Assembly: GCF_008274695.1 (NCBI RefSeq)
Contig: NZ_VTOU01000001.1
Span: 930,001-994,000, forward strand
Length of the DNA stretch: 64,000 nt
Direction of reading: 5' to 3'
Source of the DNA: Sphingomonas montanisoli
Lineage (GTDB): Bacteria > Pseudomonadota > Alphaproteobacteria > Sphingomonadales > Sphingomonadaceae
Every line of letters begins with the position of its first letter. The first letter of the stretch is position 1. The position numbers and the translations under genes are program-made. Shown piece by piece: positions 17,467 through 26,918 of the stretch. The notes beneath the pieces were generated by a model that worked only from the letters and a program-made list of their open reading frames with translations, was not told the DNA's origin and did not search any database.

Positions 17467-19467
17467 ATGTTCGACGAATCCGTCATCAAGACGATCTTCG
17501 GTCGCCTGACCTGGGAATCCTTCCCGGTCCACGAACCGATCCTGCTCGTCACCTTCATCGTGGTGATGACGCTGGGCCTCGGCATCGTCGCCGCGGTCAC
17601 CAAGTATAAGCTGTGGGGCTTCCTGTGGCGCGAATGGTTCACCTCGGTCGATCATAAGAAGATCGGGATCATGTACATGATCCTGGGGATCATCATGCTG
17701 CTGCGTGGCTTTGCCGACGCGCTGATGATGCGCGCACAGCAGGCGATCGCGTTCGGGGCGAGCGAGGGCTATCTCAACTCGCACCATTATGATCAGATCT
17801 TCTCGGCACACGGGACGATCATGATCTTCTTTGTCGCGATCCCGCTGATCGTCGGCCTCGTCAATTATGTCATGCCGCTGCAGATCGGCGCGCGCGACGT
17901 GGCCTTCCCCTTCCTCAACAACCTGAGCTTCTGGCTCACGGTGGCGGGCGCGCTGCTGGTGATGGTATCGCTGTTCGTCGGCGAATTTTCGCGCGGCGGC
18001 TGGCTCAACTATGTGCCGGTCACCAACCTGCAGAACAGCCCCGATACCGGGCCGGATTATTATCTATGGGCGCTGCAGATAGCGGGCGTGGGCACGACAT
18101 TATCCGCGATCAACATGGTCACGACGATCATCAAGATGCGCGCGCCCGGCATGTCGATGATGAAGATGCCGATCTTCACCTGGACGGCGCTGTGCAGCAA
18201 CGTGCTGGCCATCGCGATCTTCCCGGTTCTGACCGGTGCCTTCGCGCTGCTGATGCTCGATCGCTATGTCGGCACCAACTTCTTCACCAACGATCTCGGC
18301 GGCAACCCGATGATGTACTGGAACCTGGTGTGGATCTGGGGGCACCCGGAGGTGTACGTCCTGGTCCTGCCCGTGTTCGGCATCTATTCCGAGATCACGT
18401 CGACCTTCACCGGCAAGCGCCTCTTCGGTTACTCGTCGATGGTCTATGCCACGGTCGTCATCACGATCCTGAGCTACCTGGTCTGGCTGCACCACTTCTT
18501 CACGATGGGATCGGGCGCCAGCGTCAACAGCTTCTTCGGCATCGCCACGATGGTGATCTCGATCCCGACGGGCGCGAAGATCTTCAACTGGCTGTTCACG
18601 ATGTATCGCGGCGAAATCCGCTACGAACTGCCGATGATGTGGGTGGTCGCCTTCATGCTCACCTTCGTGGTGGGCGGGATGACGGGCGTGCTGCTCGCGG
18701 TGCCGCCGGCCGACTTCGTGCTGCACAACTCGCTGTTCCTCGTCGCACACTTCCACAACGTCATCATCGGCGGCGTCGTGTTCGGCCTGTTCGCGGGGAT
18801 GGATTACTGGTTCCCCAAGGCGTTCGGCTTCCGGCTCGACCGGTTCTGGGGGAAGGTAACCTTCTGGGGCTGGGTGATCGGTTACTGGGTCGCCTGGACG
18901 CCGATCTATATCGTCGGCCTGATGGGCACGACGCGCCGCGTGAACCATTTCGACGATCCCAGCCTGCAGATCTGGTTCGTGATCGCCGCAATCGGCGCCG
19001 TGATCATCCTGATCGGGATCCTGGCCTTCGTGATCCAGATCGCGGTCAGCATCATCAACCGCGACAAGCTGCGCGATACGACGGGCGATCCGTGGAACGG
19101 CCGCACGCTCGAATGGTCGACCAGCTCGCCGCCGCCCGCCTATAACTTCGCCTTCACGCCGCAGGTCCACGATCTGGACGCGTGGTACGACATGAAGGAT
19201 CGTGGTGCCGAAAGGCCGGTGAAGGGCTTCCTTCCGGTCCACATGCCGCGCAACACCGGTGCGGGCGTGATCCTGTCGGGGCTGGCCATGGTGCTGGGCT
19301 TCGCGATGGTCTGGTATATCTGGTGGCTCGCCGCGCTGTCTGCGGGTGCGCTGCTGATCGGCGGGATCATCCACACCTTCAACTATAACCGCGACTACCA
19401 TATCCCGGCGGATGAGGTAGCCGAACAGGAAGACGCGCGCACGAAGCTGCTCGCGGCGGGAGCGTGA
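17467..19467 (+). CDS. cyoB: Cytochrome o ubiquinol oxidase subunit I
   Basis: A 666-residue, 15-helix catalytic subunit. All heme and CuB ligands are visible: HGTIMIFF (low-spin heme His), [14 protein letters not shown] (CuB His, proton-path Glu and cross-linked Tyr), WLHHFFTMG (two CuB His) and [11 protein letters not shown] (high-spin heme a3/o3 and low-spin heme His). It reduces O2 to water using ubiquinol and pumps protons. It starts 14 bp after cyoA. No heme O synthase gene (cyoE) is in the operon, so heme type (o or a) is undetermined. Confidence 0.96.
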   Translation: MFDESVIKTIFGRLTWESFPVHEPILLVTFIVVMTLGLGIVAAVTKYKLWGFLWREWFTSVDHKKIGIMYMILGIIMLLRGFADALMMRAQQAIAFGASEGYLNSHHYDQIFSAHGTIMIFFVAIPLIVGLVNYVMPLQIGARDVAFPFLNNLSFWLTVAGALLVMVSLFVGEFSRGGWLNYVPVTNLQNSPDTGPDYYLWALQIAGVGTTLSAINMVTTIIKMRAPGMSMMKMPIFTWTALCSNVLAIAIFPVLTGAFALLMLDRYVGTNFFTNDLGGNPMMYWNLVWIWGHPEVYVLVLPVFGIYSEITSTFTGKRLFGYSSMVYATVVITILSYLVWLHHFFTMGSGASVNSFFGIATMVISIPTGAKIFNWLFTMYRGEIRYELPMMWVVAFMLTFVVGGMTGVLLAVPPADFVLHNSLFLVAHFHNVIIGGVVFGLFAGMDYWFPKAFGFRLDRFWGKVTFWGWVIGYWVAWTPIYIVGLMGTTRRVNHFDDPSLQIWFVIAAIGAVIILIGILAFVIQIAVSIINRDKLRDTTGDPWNGRTLEWSTSSPPPAYNFAFTPQVHDLDAWYDMKDRGAERPVKGFLPVHMPRNTGAGVILSGLAMVLGFAMVWYIWWLAALSAGALLIGGIIHTFNYNRDYHIPADEVAEQEDARTKLLAAGA

Positions 19468-19469
19468 CC

Positions 19470-20084
19470 ATGAGCGCCGAAACCGTGCCCGACACCACCT
19501 TCTTCGTCACCGAGGAGGAGCATCACGACGCCGGCGGCGCGACGCTGCTGGGCTTCTGGATCTACCTGATGAGCGACGCGCTCATCTTCGCGACGCTGTT
19601 CGCGACCTATGGCGTGCTGAGTGGCAGTTTTGCCGGTGGCCCTTCGCCTCGGGAGATTTTCGAACTGCCGCTCGTCGCGCTCAACACAGCGATCCTGCTG
19701 GTCTCGTCGATCACCTACGGCTTCGCGATGATCGCGATGCAGGAAGGCAAGCTGGGCGGCACCAAGGCGTGGCTGGCAATCACCGGCCTGCTCGGTGCCG
19801 CGTTCGTGGGAATCGAGCTGTACGAGTTCAGCACGCTGATCCACGAAGGCGCAACGCCGCAGACGAGCGCCTTCCTCTCAGCCTTCTTCACTCTGGTCGC
19901 CACGCACGGGCTGCACGTCAGCTTCGGCATATTGTGGCTGGTGGTGATGCTGGTGCAGCTGTCGCAGCGCGGGCTGCATCCGGAAAACCAGCGCCGGCTG
20001 ATGTGCCTTAGTATGTTCTGGCACTTCCTCGACGTCGTCTGGATCGGCGTCTTCACCTTCGTCTATCTGCTCGGGGTCCTGTGA
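19470..20084 (+). CDS. cyoC: Cytochrome o ubiquinol oxidase subunit III
   Basis: A 204-residue, five-helix subunit (GFWIYLMSDALIFATLFATY, THGLHVSFGILWLVVMLVQL, MFWHFLDVVWIGVFTFVYLL). It stabilises the catalytic subunit and proton uptake. ATG at 19470 follows the cyoB stop closely; a GTG at 19464 overlapping that stop is the alternative. Confidence 0.94.
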   Translation: MSAETVPDTTFFVTEEEHHDAGGATLLGFWIYLMSDALIFATLFATYGVLSGSFAGGPSPREIFELPLVALNTAILLVSSITYGFAMIAMQEGKLGGTKAWLAITGLLGAAFVGIELYEFSTLIHEGATPQTSAFLSAFFTLVATHGLHVSFGILWLVVMLVQLSQRGLHPENQRRLMCLSMFWHFLDVVWIGVFTFVYLLGVL

Positions 20085-20437
20085 TGAGCCACGCCACCCA
20101 CGCCGCCGCCCCGCACGGTTCGCGCCGCACCTATCTGATCGGCTTCCTGCTGTCGGTGGTGCTGACCGCCGGTCCGTTCTGGCTGGTGATAAACCATGTG
20201 TTCGATCCGCAGACCACCGCGCTGGCGATCATCGTGGCGGCCGTCGTCCAGATCCTGGTGCACACCGTCTGTTTCCTCCACGTCAACACCAGTTCGGAGG
20301 GCGGCTGGACCCTGCTGGCTTATGCGTTCACCGCCGTCCTGGTGTTGATCGTGATCATCGGTTCGCTGTGGATCATGTACCACCTCAACTCCAACATGAT
20401 GCCGATGATGGGTTCGGGGATGGACGCCCAACCCTGA
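20081..20437 (+). CDS. cyoD: Cytochrome o ubiquinol oxidase subunit IV
   Basis: A 118-residue, three-helix small subunit (YLIGFLLSVVLTAGPFWLVI, IVQ-type second helix with HTVCFLHVN, third helix ending near LWIMYHLN). It assists CuB assembly in the E. coli enzyme. The start overlaps the cyoC stop; of two adjacent ATGs, 20081 and 20084, either may be used. Confidence 0.92.
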   Translation: MMSHATHAAAPHGSRRTYLIGFLLSVVLTAGPFWLVINHVFDPQTTALAIIVAAVVQILVHTVCFLHVNTSSEGGWTLLAYAFTAVLVLIVIIGSLWIMYHLNSNMMPMMGSGMDAQP

Positions 20438-20447
20438 GCGCCGCGCC

Positions 20448-21104
20448 ATGAAACGGGCGGCCCTGATCGCGCTGGCGCTGATCCTCATGCTCGGCTTCGG
20501 GGCGCTTGGCGTCTGGCAGGTCGAGCGGCGGGCGTGGAAGCTCGACCTGATCGCCCGCGTCGAGGCACGAATCCACGCCCCACCCGTGCCGATCGCCGAC
20601 GCGCGGGGCGACGAATATCGCCGGGTCACCGCGACCGGCACCTTGCTGCACGACAAGACGACGCGGGTTCAGGCGTTGACCGAGCGTGGTGCGGGCTTCT
20701 GGCTGCTCACCCCCTTGCGAACCGCGCAGGGCATAGTGCTGGTCAATCGGGGCTTCGTGCCGGCGGGATGGCGTGCGCCGCGGGAGCGCGCGCACGACGT
20801 CACGGTGACGGGGCTGCTGCGCATCTCCGAACCGCATGGCGGCTTCCTGCGCGCGAACGCCCCTGTCGCCGACCGCTGGTATTCGCGTGACGTCGCCGCG
20901 ATTGCCGCGGCGCGCAGGCTTGGCCCGATCGCGCCGGTCTTCGTCGACGCCGATGCCTCTCCCAATTCCGCCGCCTATCCGATAGGCGGTCTCACCGTGG
21001 TCCGCTTCAACAACAACCATCTGGTCTATGCACTCACCTGGTTCGGTCTGGCGGGGCTGAGCGGCTTTGCGGCCTTCCTGCTCGCAAAGGCCCGGCCGCG
21101 CTGA
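20448..21104 (+). CDS. SURF1-family oxidase assembly protein
   Basis: A 218-residue protein with two membrane helices flanking a periplasmic domain. It has the SURF1 features GVWQVERRAWKLDLIARVEA near the N-terminus, GFWLLTPLRTAQGIVLVNRG and PAGWRAP in the middle, and HLVYALTWFGLAGL near the end. SURF1 proteins help insert heme a/o into oxidase subunit I. It sits 10 bp after cyoD and its TGA overlaps the next ATG by one base, so it belongs to the oxidase operon. Confidence 0.92.
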   Translation: MKRAALIALALILMLGFGALGVWQVERRAWKLDLIARVEARIHAPPVPIADARGDEYRRVTATGTLLHDKTTRVQALTERGAGFWLLTPLRTAQGIVLVNRGFVPAGWRAPRERAHDVTVTGLLRISEPHGGFLRANAPVADRWYSRDVAAIAAARRLGPIAPVFVDADASPNSAAYPIGGLTVVRFNNNHLVYALTWFGLAGLSGFAAFLLAKARPR

Positions 21105-22402
21105 TGGACGCCCCGCTCCTCGCGCTCGCGCGCAGGCCCGCCGGCTCCACCACCGAAACGGTGGCGGCGGAGAATATGCGCCAGCTCATCCAGCTGCGCT
21201 GGATTGCCGTGGCGGGGCAGACGATCGCGATCCTGTTCGTCCATTATGGGCTGGGCGTGGCGCTGCCCGTCGCCGAAATGCTGGGCGTGGCGCTGCTGCT
21301 GGCGGCAACGAACCTGCTCGCGACGCTGGCAAGGCAGCGCCATCACGTCCGCGAGCGGGAGGTGATGCTCGCGCTGCTCGTCGATATGGGCGTCCTCACG
21401 CTCCAGCTCTATTTCAGCGGCGGCGCGGGCAATCCCTTCATCTCGCTCTATCTGCTGCAGGTGGTGCTGGGCGCAATCCTGCTGGAAGCCGCGTCGGCGG
21501 CTGTTCTGGGCGCTGCGACGGCCCTCAGCTACGCGCTGCTGAGCGTTCGCTCTGTGCCCTTGCGGCTGCCACCGGAACTCGCCGCCGGGGGCGTCGATCT
21601 GTTTGCGATCGGCCGCTGGATCAGCTTCGTGATGGTCGCGACCTTGCTCGGCATGTTCATCATCCGCATCATCCGCAACCTGCGCGCCCGCGACGCGCAC
21701 GTCGCCGATCTGCGCCAGCATGCGGCAGAGGAAGAGGGCATCGTCCGCATGGGCCTGTTCGCATCCGGCGCCGCGCACGAACTCGGAACCCCGCTTGGCA
21801 CGCTCTCGGTCATCCTGGCCGACTGGCGCCGCGTGCCTTCAATCCGGCAGGACGATCAACTCGCGGGCGAAGTCGACGAAATGGTTGGCGAGGTCCAGCG
21901 GTGCAAGGCGATCGTGTCGGACATTCTGCATTCGGCGGGGCAGCCGCGCGGCGAAGCGATGGAGAGCCTCGCCGCCGCCGCGTTCCTCGACGCGGCCGTC
22001 GCGGAATGGCGCGCCCCCCATATGCCAGTCCCGCTGGCCTATGATCGCGCGGGAGCCGCCGGCGTCGTCATCGCGGCCGATCCCGCGCTACGCCAGGCGA
22101 TCTGGAACCTGCTCGACAACGCCGCCGAAGTATCGCCCGACGGGATATGGCTCGACGCGACGATCGAGGACGAGATGCTGGCGATCGTGGTGCGCGATTC
22201 CGGCCCCGGCTTCGCACCCGCCGCGCTGGGCAAGGTCGGCACCCTCTATCAATCGACCAAGGGCGTCGGCCACGGCCTCGGCCTGTTCCTCGCCAGCAAC
22301 ACCATGCGCCATCTCGGCGGTCGGCTCGAAGCGCGGAATCGGGAAAGCGGGGGCGCCGAAGTCCGGCTGCTGCTGCCGCTCGTCAACGCGGGAGCCCGCT
22401 GA
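21104..22402 (+). CDS. regB: RegB/PrrB/ActS-type redox sensor histidine kinase
   Basis: A 432-residue membrane kinase with about six helices. The ubiquinone-binding heptad GGxxNPF is present as GGAGNPF (residues 106-112), the H-box is GAAHELGTPLGTL with His225, and the ATPase has the N-box WNLLDNAAEVSP and G-boxes (DSGPGFAP, GVGHGLGLFLA). A Cys at residue 267 lies near where the redox-active Cys265 of Rhodobacter RegB is expected. RegB senses the quinone-pool state and controls respiratory and energy genes. Its location directly behind cyo/SURF1 (one-base overlap) implies co-transcription with the oxidase. Confidence 0.92.
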   Translation: MDAPLLALARRPAGSTTETVAAENMRQLIQLRWIAVAGQTIAILFVHYGLGVALPVAEMLGVALLLAATNLLATLARQRHHVREREVMLALLVDMGVLTLQLYFSGGAGNPFISLYLLQVVLGAILLEAASAAVLGAATALSYALLSVRSVPLRLPPELAAGGVDLFAIGRWISFVMVATLLGMFIIRIIRNLRARDAHVADLRQHAAEEEGIVRMGLFASGAAHELGTPLGTLSVILADWRRVPSIRQDDQLAGEVDEMVGEVQRCKAIVSDILHSAGQPRGEAMESLAAAAFLDAAVAEWRAPHMPVPLAYDRAGAAGVVIAADPALRQAIWNLLDNAAEVSPDGIWLDATIEDEMLAIVVRDSGPGFAPAALGKVGTLYQSTKGVGHGLGLFLASNTMRHLGGRLEARNRESGGAEVRLLLPLVNAGAR

Positions 22403-22932
22403 TGGACGATCACAGCTTGATCATCGTCGAGGACGACGCGACCTTCGCGCGCACGCTGCAACGGTCCTTCGAACGGCGCGGCTATCGCGTCCGGGTTGCC
22501 GCCAGCCCGGCCGAGCTGGACGTGCTGCTCGACGCGGAAACGCCGGGCCATGCCGTCGTCGATCTCAAGCTCGGCAATGCCTCGGGCCTGCCGTGCGTGG
22601 CGAAGCTCCATGCAATCGACCCCGCAATGCTGATCGTCGTGCTGACCGGCTATGCCAGCATCGCGACGGCGGTGGAGGCGATCAAGCTGGGTGCGTGCCA
22701 CTATCTGGTAAAGCCATCCAACACCGACGATATCGAGGCGGCTTTCGGCCGGGCGTCAGGCGATCCCGACGTTCGGGTCACGGCGCGATCCTCATCGATC
22801 AAGACCCACGAGTGGGAGATGATCAACGAGGTGCTGGCTGAAACCGGCTTCAACATCTCGGAAACCGCCCGCCGCTTGGGCATGCACCGGCGCACTCTGG
22901 CCCGCAAGCTCGAAAAGATGCCCGTCAAATAG
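22402..22932 (+). CDS. regA: RegA/PrrA/ActR-type response regulator
   Basis: A 176-residue regulator: receiver domain with phospho-acceptor Asp54 (VVDLKLG) and the conserved VVLTGYASIATAVEAIKLGA, then a Fis-type helix-turn-helix (NISETARRLGMHRRTLARKL). These features are diagnostic of the RegA family, which is the partner of RegB. The start overlaps the regB stop by one base (TGATG). It is the last gene of the seven-gene respiratory operon. Confidence 0.92.
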   Translation: MDDHSLIIVEDDATFARTLQRSFERRGYRVRVAASPAELDVLLDAETPGHAVVDLKLGNASGLPCVAKLHAIDPAMLIVVLTGYASIATAVEAIKLGACHYLVKPSNTDDIEAAFGRASGDPDVRVTARSSSIKTHEWEMINEVLAETGFNISETARRLGMHRRTLARKLEKMPVK

Positions 22933-22971
22933 ATTGCTGACGCGGCAGGGCATCGGTTGCTAGGGGGCGGC

Positions 22972-23562
22972 ATGAAACCGAAGATCGCGATATGGCTGGG
23001 GACCGTGCTTCTGCTCGCCGGCCTCGCTTTGTGGTTCGGGCATCAGCAACAGGAAGTGCCGGTAGCCGCGTGGCTTCATGCCGCTGCGGACGGGCGCTCC
23101 GTGCCCGCGATCATCGCGGTCACGCGGATGGGCGGCGCCGCGGCGCTGATCCCCTTCGCTTTGGCCGTCGTGCTTATGCTGGTGCTTCGTGGTGCGCAGC
23201 AGGCCGGCTTATGGTTGTTCGCGGCGATCGGATCGGGCCGGATCGCGATCGAGTTGCTGAAGGAGACGATCGGGCGGGTCCGGCCAGACGCCGCAGGCCA
23301 TCTGGTCGACGTGTCCTCCGCCAGCTTCCCCAGTTCACACGCCGCCGGATCGATGCTGACCGTGGCCACCATGCTGCTGCTGTTCAGGACGCCGCCGACC
23401 CCTGCCGCCGCCTGCCTGATCTTCCCGATCCTCGTCGGCCTCTCGCGCCTGGCGTTGGGCGTTCACTGGCCGAGCGATGTTCTGGCTGGCTGGGGTTTCG
23501 GGCTGTTGTGGGCCGGGTTGTTCACTTTTCTTGTCCCCTCGCCCTTCCGCGATCGGGCCTGA
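22972..23562 (+). CDS. PAP2-family membrane phosphatase
   Basis: A 196-residue integral-membrane phosphatase with all three PAP2 motifs: KETIGRVRP, SFPSSHAAG and SRLALGVHWPSDVLAG. It likely dephosphorylates an isoprenyl or lipid pyrophosphate or phosphatidic acid at the periplasmic face. AGGGGGCGG precedes the ATG at 22972, which is preferred over an upstream start. It is 39 bp after regA and may be read through from that operon. Confidence 0.9.
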   Translation: MKPKIAIWLGTVLLLAGLALWFGHQQQEVPVAAWLHAAADGRSVPAIIAVTRMGGAAALIPFALAVVLMLVLRGAQQAGLWLFAAIGSGRIAIELLKETIGRVRPDAAGHLVDVSSASFPSSHAAGSMLTVATMLLLFRTPPTPAAACLIFPILVGLSRLALGVHWPSDVLAGWGFGLLWAGLFTFLVPSPFRDRA

Positions 23563-23568
23563 CGCGTC

Positions 23569-23913
23569 TCAGCAGTCGTCGGTCTCGGGCAGGGCGAGTG
23601 CCTGCGCCTTCACGTCGAGCCAGATGTGGCACGCGTAATCATCGCCGGTTTTCGCGCAGCTCATCTTGCCGTCGCCCTTGTGTAGCCCGATCGCGCCGCA
23701 CGCCTGCTCCTGCCCTTGTCCGGGCAGGGCGTCGTACAGGCTACGCGCGGCCGCCCCCGTGACGAGCAGGTCCACAATACCCGCCTCATACGGAAACACC
23801 TTCGCCGACGAAGGCTTGGCGACGATCGCGCCCTTCGGCGTCTCGTCCGCCCCCGCCGATGCCGGAGCGAGCAGCGCGAACATCAGGACAACAATCGTAG
23901 CGCGGCGGTTCAT
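23569..23913 (-). CDS. Small exported protein of unknown function
   Basis: A 114-residue protein with a clear Sec signal (MNRRATIVVLMFALLAPASA, cleaved before GADE) and four cysteines in the mature part (ACGAIG, MSCAKTG, YACHIW, DDC at the end), suggesting two disulfides. I do not recognise the family. It is the second gene of a pair, its ATG overlapping the stop of the upstream lipoprotein gene by 4 bp. Confidence 0.75.
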   Translation of the reverse strand: MNRRATIVVLMFALLAPASAGADETPKGAIVAKPSSAKVFPYEAGIVDLLVTGAAARSLYDALPGQGQEQACGAIGLHKGDGKMSCAKTGDDYACHIWLDVKAQALALPETDDC

Positions 23914-24434
23914 CGTGCCTCCGGGATCAATTCGAGGTCAAAGCTGGCGCTTTTCGAAACCGCCGTGAGTGCGGCGAGCAGTGCCGCGCGCGTCGCGAAG
24001 ATGCAGCTCGCCGCCGATTGCGGATCGCGCACGATCGAACCGCCCGATGCCTCGGCACGCTCCGACCACGGCTTTGCGCAGGGCAGCAGCGCCAGCCGAT
24101 ATCGCCCCTTGCTGTCGTCGAGCAGCATGAACAGCGCGTTGCGCGCCACGCCATCATCGCGTTGGAGCTGGACGATGTGGCGATGCGTATCGCCTTTGCC
24201 GAGCGGGACGAGGATCGCGACCAGTCGCTGATCGCCACCGTCGATCGCCATGCTTCCGTCGGGACCGTTGTGGGTCGAAAGCAGATCGCCCTCCCCCGGC
24301 ATTTCGCCCGTGACGAAGCGATAATGGCCATCCGGAATGACCGGCTTGCCATCCGATGCGGCAAACCAGGGACGGCTGGTCCAACAGCCGGTCAGGAGCA
24401 GGAGCAGCGCACCAAGGAACATCGATCGAAGCAT
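23910..24434 (-). CDS. Predicted lipoprotein of unknown function
   Basis: A 174-residue protein with a lipoprotein signal (FLGALLLLLTGC, Cys17). The mature region contains DGHYRFVTGE and a repeated beta-rich pattern but no family that I recognise. It is co-transcribed with the small exported protein behind it (ATGA overlap), so the two probably act together in the envelope. Confidence 0.75.
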   Translation of the reverse strand: MLRSMFLGALLLLLTGCWTSRPWFAASDGKPVIPDGHYRFVTGEMPGEGDLLSTHNGPDGSMAIDGGDQRLVAILVPLGKGDTHRHIVQLQRDDGVARNALFMLLDDSKGRYRLALLPCAKPWSERAEASGGSIVRDPQSAASCIFATRAALLAALTAVSKSASFDLELIPEAR

Positions 24435-24547
24435 CGATCGACCCTATCCGGGCGTCCCGCCGCTTGCCACCCCGCACAGCGTGGCGGACGGCCCATCAAC
24501 CTGTTAGAGCGCCGCGCATCACAACCACGAGGTTCGAGAGAGCTGCG

Positions 24548-24883
24548 ATGATTCAACCAGGCGCAACGTTCAAGGACACCCTTCAGCAGCTGCCGCCGAT
24601 CGATGATGTGCAGCGTATCGACCTGATCGACAGCGCCGGCACTGTGGCCGCCAGCATCGAAAATCAGCCTGGCAAGCAGGGTTCGCTGGCCGTCTATAAT
24701 TATCTCGCCCAGTGCTTCGACATGCTGGATGGACAGGCGGCCGAACATGGGTTGATCGTGTTCGGCGAACATACGGAAGATGCGCGCAATCGGCCGGGCG
24801 CGCATCCGAATGTCGATCGTCTCCTCGCCATCGCAGCCGGCGATGCCCCATTGCGCATCAAGGTCGTTACGGCCGGTCGCTGA
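24548..24883 (+). CDS. Small conserved protein, possibly DUF2322-like
   Basis: A 111-residue cytoplasmic protein (TFKDTLQQLPPIDDVQRIDL, IENQPGKQGSLAVYNYLAQ, EHGLIVFGEHTEDARNRPG, HPNVDRLLAI). The pattern resembles a family of about 100 residues found in proteobacteria that I believe is DUF2322; the family name is from memory and unsure. No catalytic motif is apparent. It precedes the phospholipase gene by 24 bp. Confidence 0.8.
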   Translation: MIQPGATFKDTLQQLPPIDDVQRIDLIDSAGTVAASIENQPGKQGSLAVYNYLAQCFDMLDGQAAEHGLIVFGEHTEDARNRPGAHPNVDRLLAIAAGDAPLRIKVVTAGR

Positions 24884-24907
24884 GTCCGCCAACGGGAGAC
24901 GCAGGCG

Positions 24908-26128
24908 ATGAGCAACGCGGAAATGATCAAACGCGCGTGCCGTTTGCGCTGGAGGCTGCCGGCGCTCGTCGCCGCTGTTCTGGTCGCAACGCCCGCTTAT
25001 GCGCAGGGCAGCGGCATCGAGGTCGTGATCGGTCGGGCAGGGGTACAAATCGGCGGCGGCGCGCTTGTCGATCTGCGCTTGCTGAACCCTGGTGCGGCGG
25101 CCGGCACCCTCGACTTGCCGGATCGGGTCGAAGCGCAAATCGCCACCGCCGACGGTGCATCGCGCGCGATCTGGCTGGAACGCGCGGCGGATACGCCCAC
25201 TTCGCTGACGATCCCGGCCGGTGGCTTCGTGTCCGCGCACTATCGCCTGAGCGCCGTCGACGCGACGTCCGGCGCCCTGTTGTCGATAGCGCGCTGGAGC
25301 TCCCAGCAGGTTGCGCTCACCCCGGCGTTGGCGACGCCCGCGGAGCAGATGGCCGCGTCGTCCCCCGCGCCGGTGACGCCGCCGGCGACGGATCGCTCGG
25401 TCGGCAACGCCTTCCTCGACAATCTGTCGGCCTATGACCCGATCTATGCGGTCTATGGCCCGGGCACCAACACCGACGCGCGCATCCAGATCAGCTTCAA
25501 ATATCAGCTCTACGGCAGCCGCGCGCGGGAGAGCCGGCATGCCTCGATCCGCGACGGCCTCTATTTCGCTTATACCCAGCGCATGTTCTGGGATCTGGGG
25601 GCGTCGTCCTCTCCCTTTCGCAACGTCGATTATCAGCCTGAACTCTTCTATCTGTCGCAGCCCCTGGCGCTGTCGGACCGCGCGACGCTGAGCGGACAGA
25701 TCGGCTTGCGCCATGAATCGAACGGCCGCGCCGGCGCCGCGTCGCGCAGCATCAACATGGCCTATGTCGCGCCGATGGGCGCCTTTTCGCTGGGCGACGG
25801 CTGGCGCCTTTCGGTCGCTCCACGATTATGGCTGTATGTCGGCGATCGATCCGACAATCCCGATATCCGGCGCTATCGCGGCAATAGTGGTCTGTTCCTG
25901 GAAATCGGCCAGGAAGACGGCCCGCGGCTGTCCACCTCGTCCCGCTTCAATATCGATAGCGGCAAGGGTGCGATATCCGCCGACATTTCCTATCCGTTGC
26001 GCTCGCTGCTGGGCGGCGGGCCGGACTTCTACCTCTTCGGCCAAAGCTTCCATGGCTATGGCGAAAATCTGCTCGACTATAATCGCCGCATCACCCGTTT
26101 TCGTATCGGTGTGGCGTTGGTGCGATAA
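24908..26128 (+). CDS. pldA: Outer-membrane phospholipase A
   Basis: A 406-residue exported protein (signal ending ATPAYAQ) with a roughly 120-residue N-terminal region, then an OMPLA barrel. The catalytic triad is visible: GLRHESNGR supplies the His and Ser, and SRSINMAYV supplies the Asn. OMPLA hydrolyses phospholipids that reach the outer leaflet, guarding membrane asymmetry, and is active as a Ca-dependent dimer. The N-terminal extension before NAFLDNLSAYDP is longer than in the E. coli enzyme, but is seen in other alphaproteobacteria by family knowledge. Confidence 0.9.
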   Translation: MSNAEMIKRACRLRWRLPALVAAVLVATPAYAQGSGIEVVIGRAGVQIGGGALVDLRLLNPGAAAGTLDLPDRVEAQIATADGASRAIWLERAADTPTSLTIPAGGFVSAHYRLSAVDATSGALLSIARWSSQQVALTPALATPAEQMAASSPAPVTPPATDRSVGNAFLDNLSAYDPIYAVYGPGTNTDARIQISFKYQLYGSRARESRHASIRDGLYFAYTQRMFWDLGASSSPFRNVDYQPELFYLSQPLALSDRATLSGQIGLRHESNGRAGAASRSINMAYVAPMGAFSLGDGWRLSVAPRLWLYVGDRSDNPDIRRYRGNSGLFLEIGQEDGPRLSTSSRFNIDSGKGAISADISYPLRSLLGGGPDFYLFGQSFHGYGENLLDYNRRITRFRIGVALVR

Positions 26129-26162
26129 GCGTCAGCGCTGGATGAGCCGGCCGCTTCGAAGG

Positions 26163-26774
26163 TCACTCGATCGCGCTGGCGCGGAGCATCTGGGCGGTCT
26201 GCCGCATGACCGCTTCCGGCGAGACGCGATCCTCCTCCTGCAACATCTCGTCGATCGCGAAACCGACTTCCACCGACAGGCGCAATCGACGCCACAATTC
26301 CTCACGATCAACTCCGGGAAGATAGGAGGCGTAGGCCTCCGTCAGCCGATCGGTGACATATCGGTGCGATTCCAGACGGATGCTGACCATCCGTGGCGAA
26401 GCGTGGAGCGCGCGCAATATCCACACAGCGCCGGGCACGCTGTTCGTGGCCACTGCGGTATCGTGCAACAGCTCGCCGATATGGCTGCGCATATGATCGA
26501 GCCCGCCCGGCTGATGGCGTGCGACCCACGCTTCCAGCGCCTCGTTCTGCCGGACCATCAGGCGTTCGCCGAGTGCCTCGAGGACGCCATATTTATCCTT
26601 GAAATAGCGATAGAGCGCCGACGGGGCGAAGCCTGCGCGCGCGCAGATCAGGTTGGTCGAGATGCTTTCGAAACCCTGTTCGGCGACGAGTTCGCCCGCG
26701 ACGTCGAGCAGGCGTTCATAGGTCTGCTGCGAACGACCCTGCTGCGGTTTAGCCCGCCCGTCCGCGGTTGGCAT
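26163..26774 (-). CDS. TetR-family transcriptional regulator
   Basis: A 203-residue regulator: helix-turn-helix at about residues 15-60 (RSQQTYERLLDVAGELVAEQ, NLICARAGFAPSALYRYF). ATG at 26774 is preferred to the GTG at 26795. The ligand-binding half is unassigned. It lies just downstream of the TonB receptor on the same strand, so it may respond to the receptor's substrate, but no operator is obvious. Confidence 0.88.
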   Translation of the reverse strand: MPTADGRAKPQQGRSQQTYERLLDVAGELVAEQGFESISTNLICARAGFAPSALYRYFKDKYGVLEALGERLMVRQNEALEAWVARHQPGGLDHMRSHIGELLHDTAVATNSVPGAVWILRALHASPRMVSIRLESHRYVTDRLTEAYASYLPGVDREELWRRLRLSVEVGFAIDEMLQEEDRVSPEAVMRQTAQMLRASAIE

Positions 26775-26876
26775 TGCTGATCCTCTCGTCGGCACCCGAT
26801 CATGAAGGATGCATCATCTTCTATACTTGTCCGAAGCCGCAACAAGGCGGCCGCTGAGCCATCGAATATGAGATGT

Positions 26877-26909
26877 TGCCCCGCGCGCCAGTGATTGCCA
26901 CGCGGGGCA
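26877..26909 (-). terminator. Hairpin after the second TonB receptor
   Basis: A 9-bp perfect stem (TGCCCCGCG at 26877-26885 with 26901-26909, 15-nt loop) lies 10 bp past the receptor stop. The T run expected of an intrinsic terminator is missing, so only a weak call is made. Confidence 0.4.
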
Positions 26910-26918
26910 TTCGCAAGA

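Noticed and set aside
18100-19401. A 433-codon open frame antisense to cyoB
   Set aside because: Same reason: repeated His/Asp/Arg residues and no family features.
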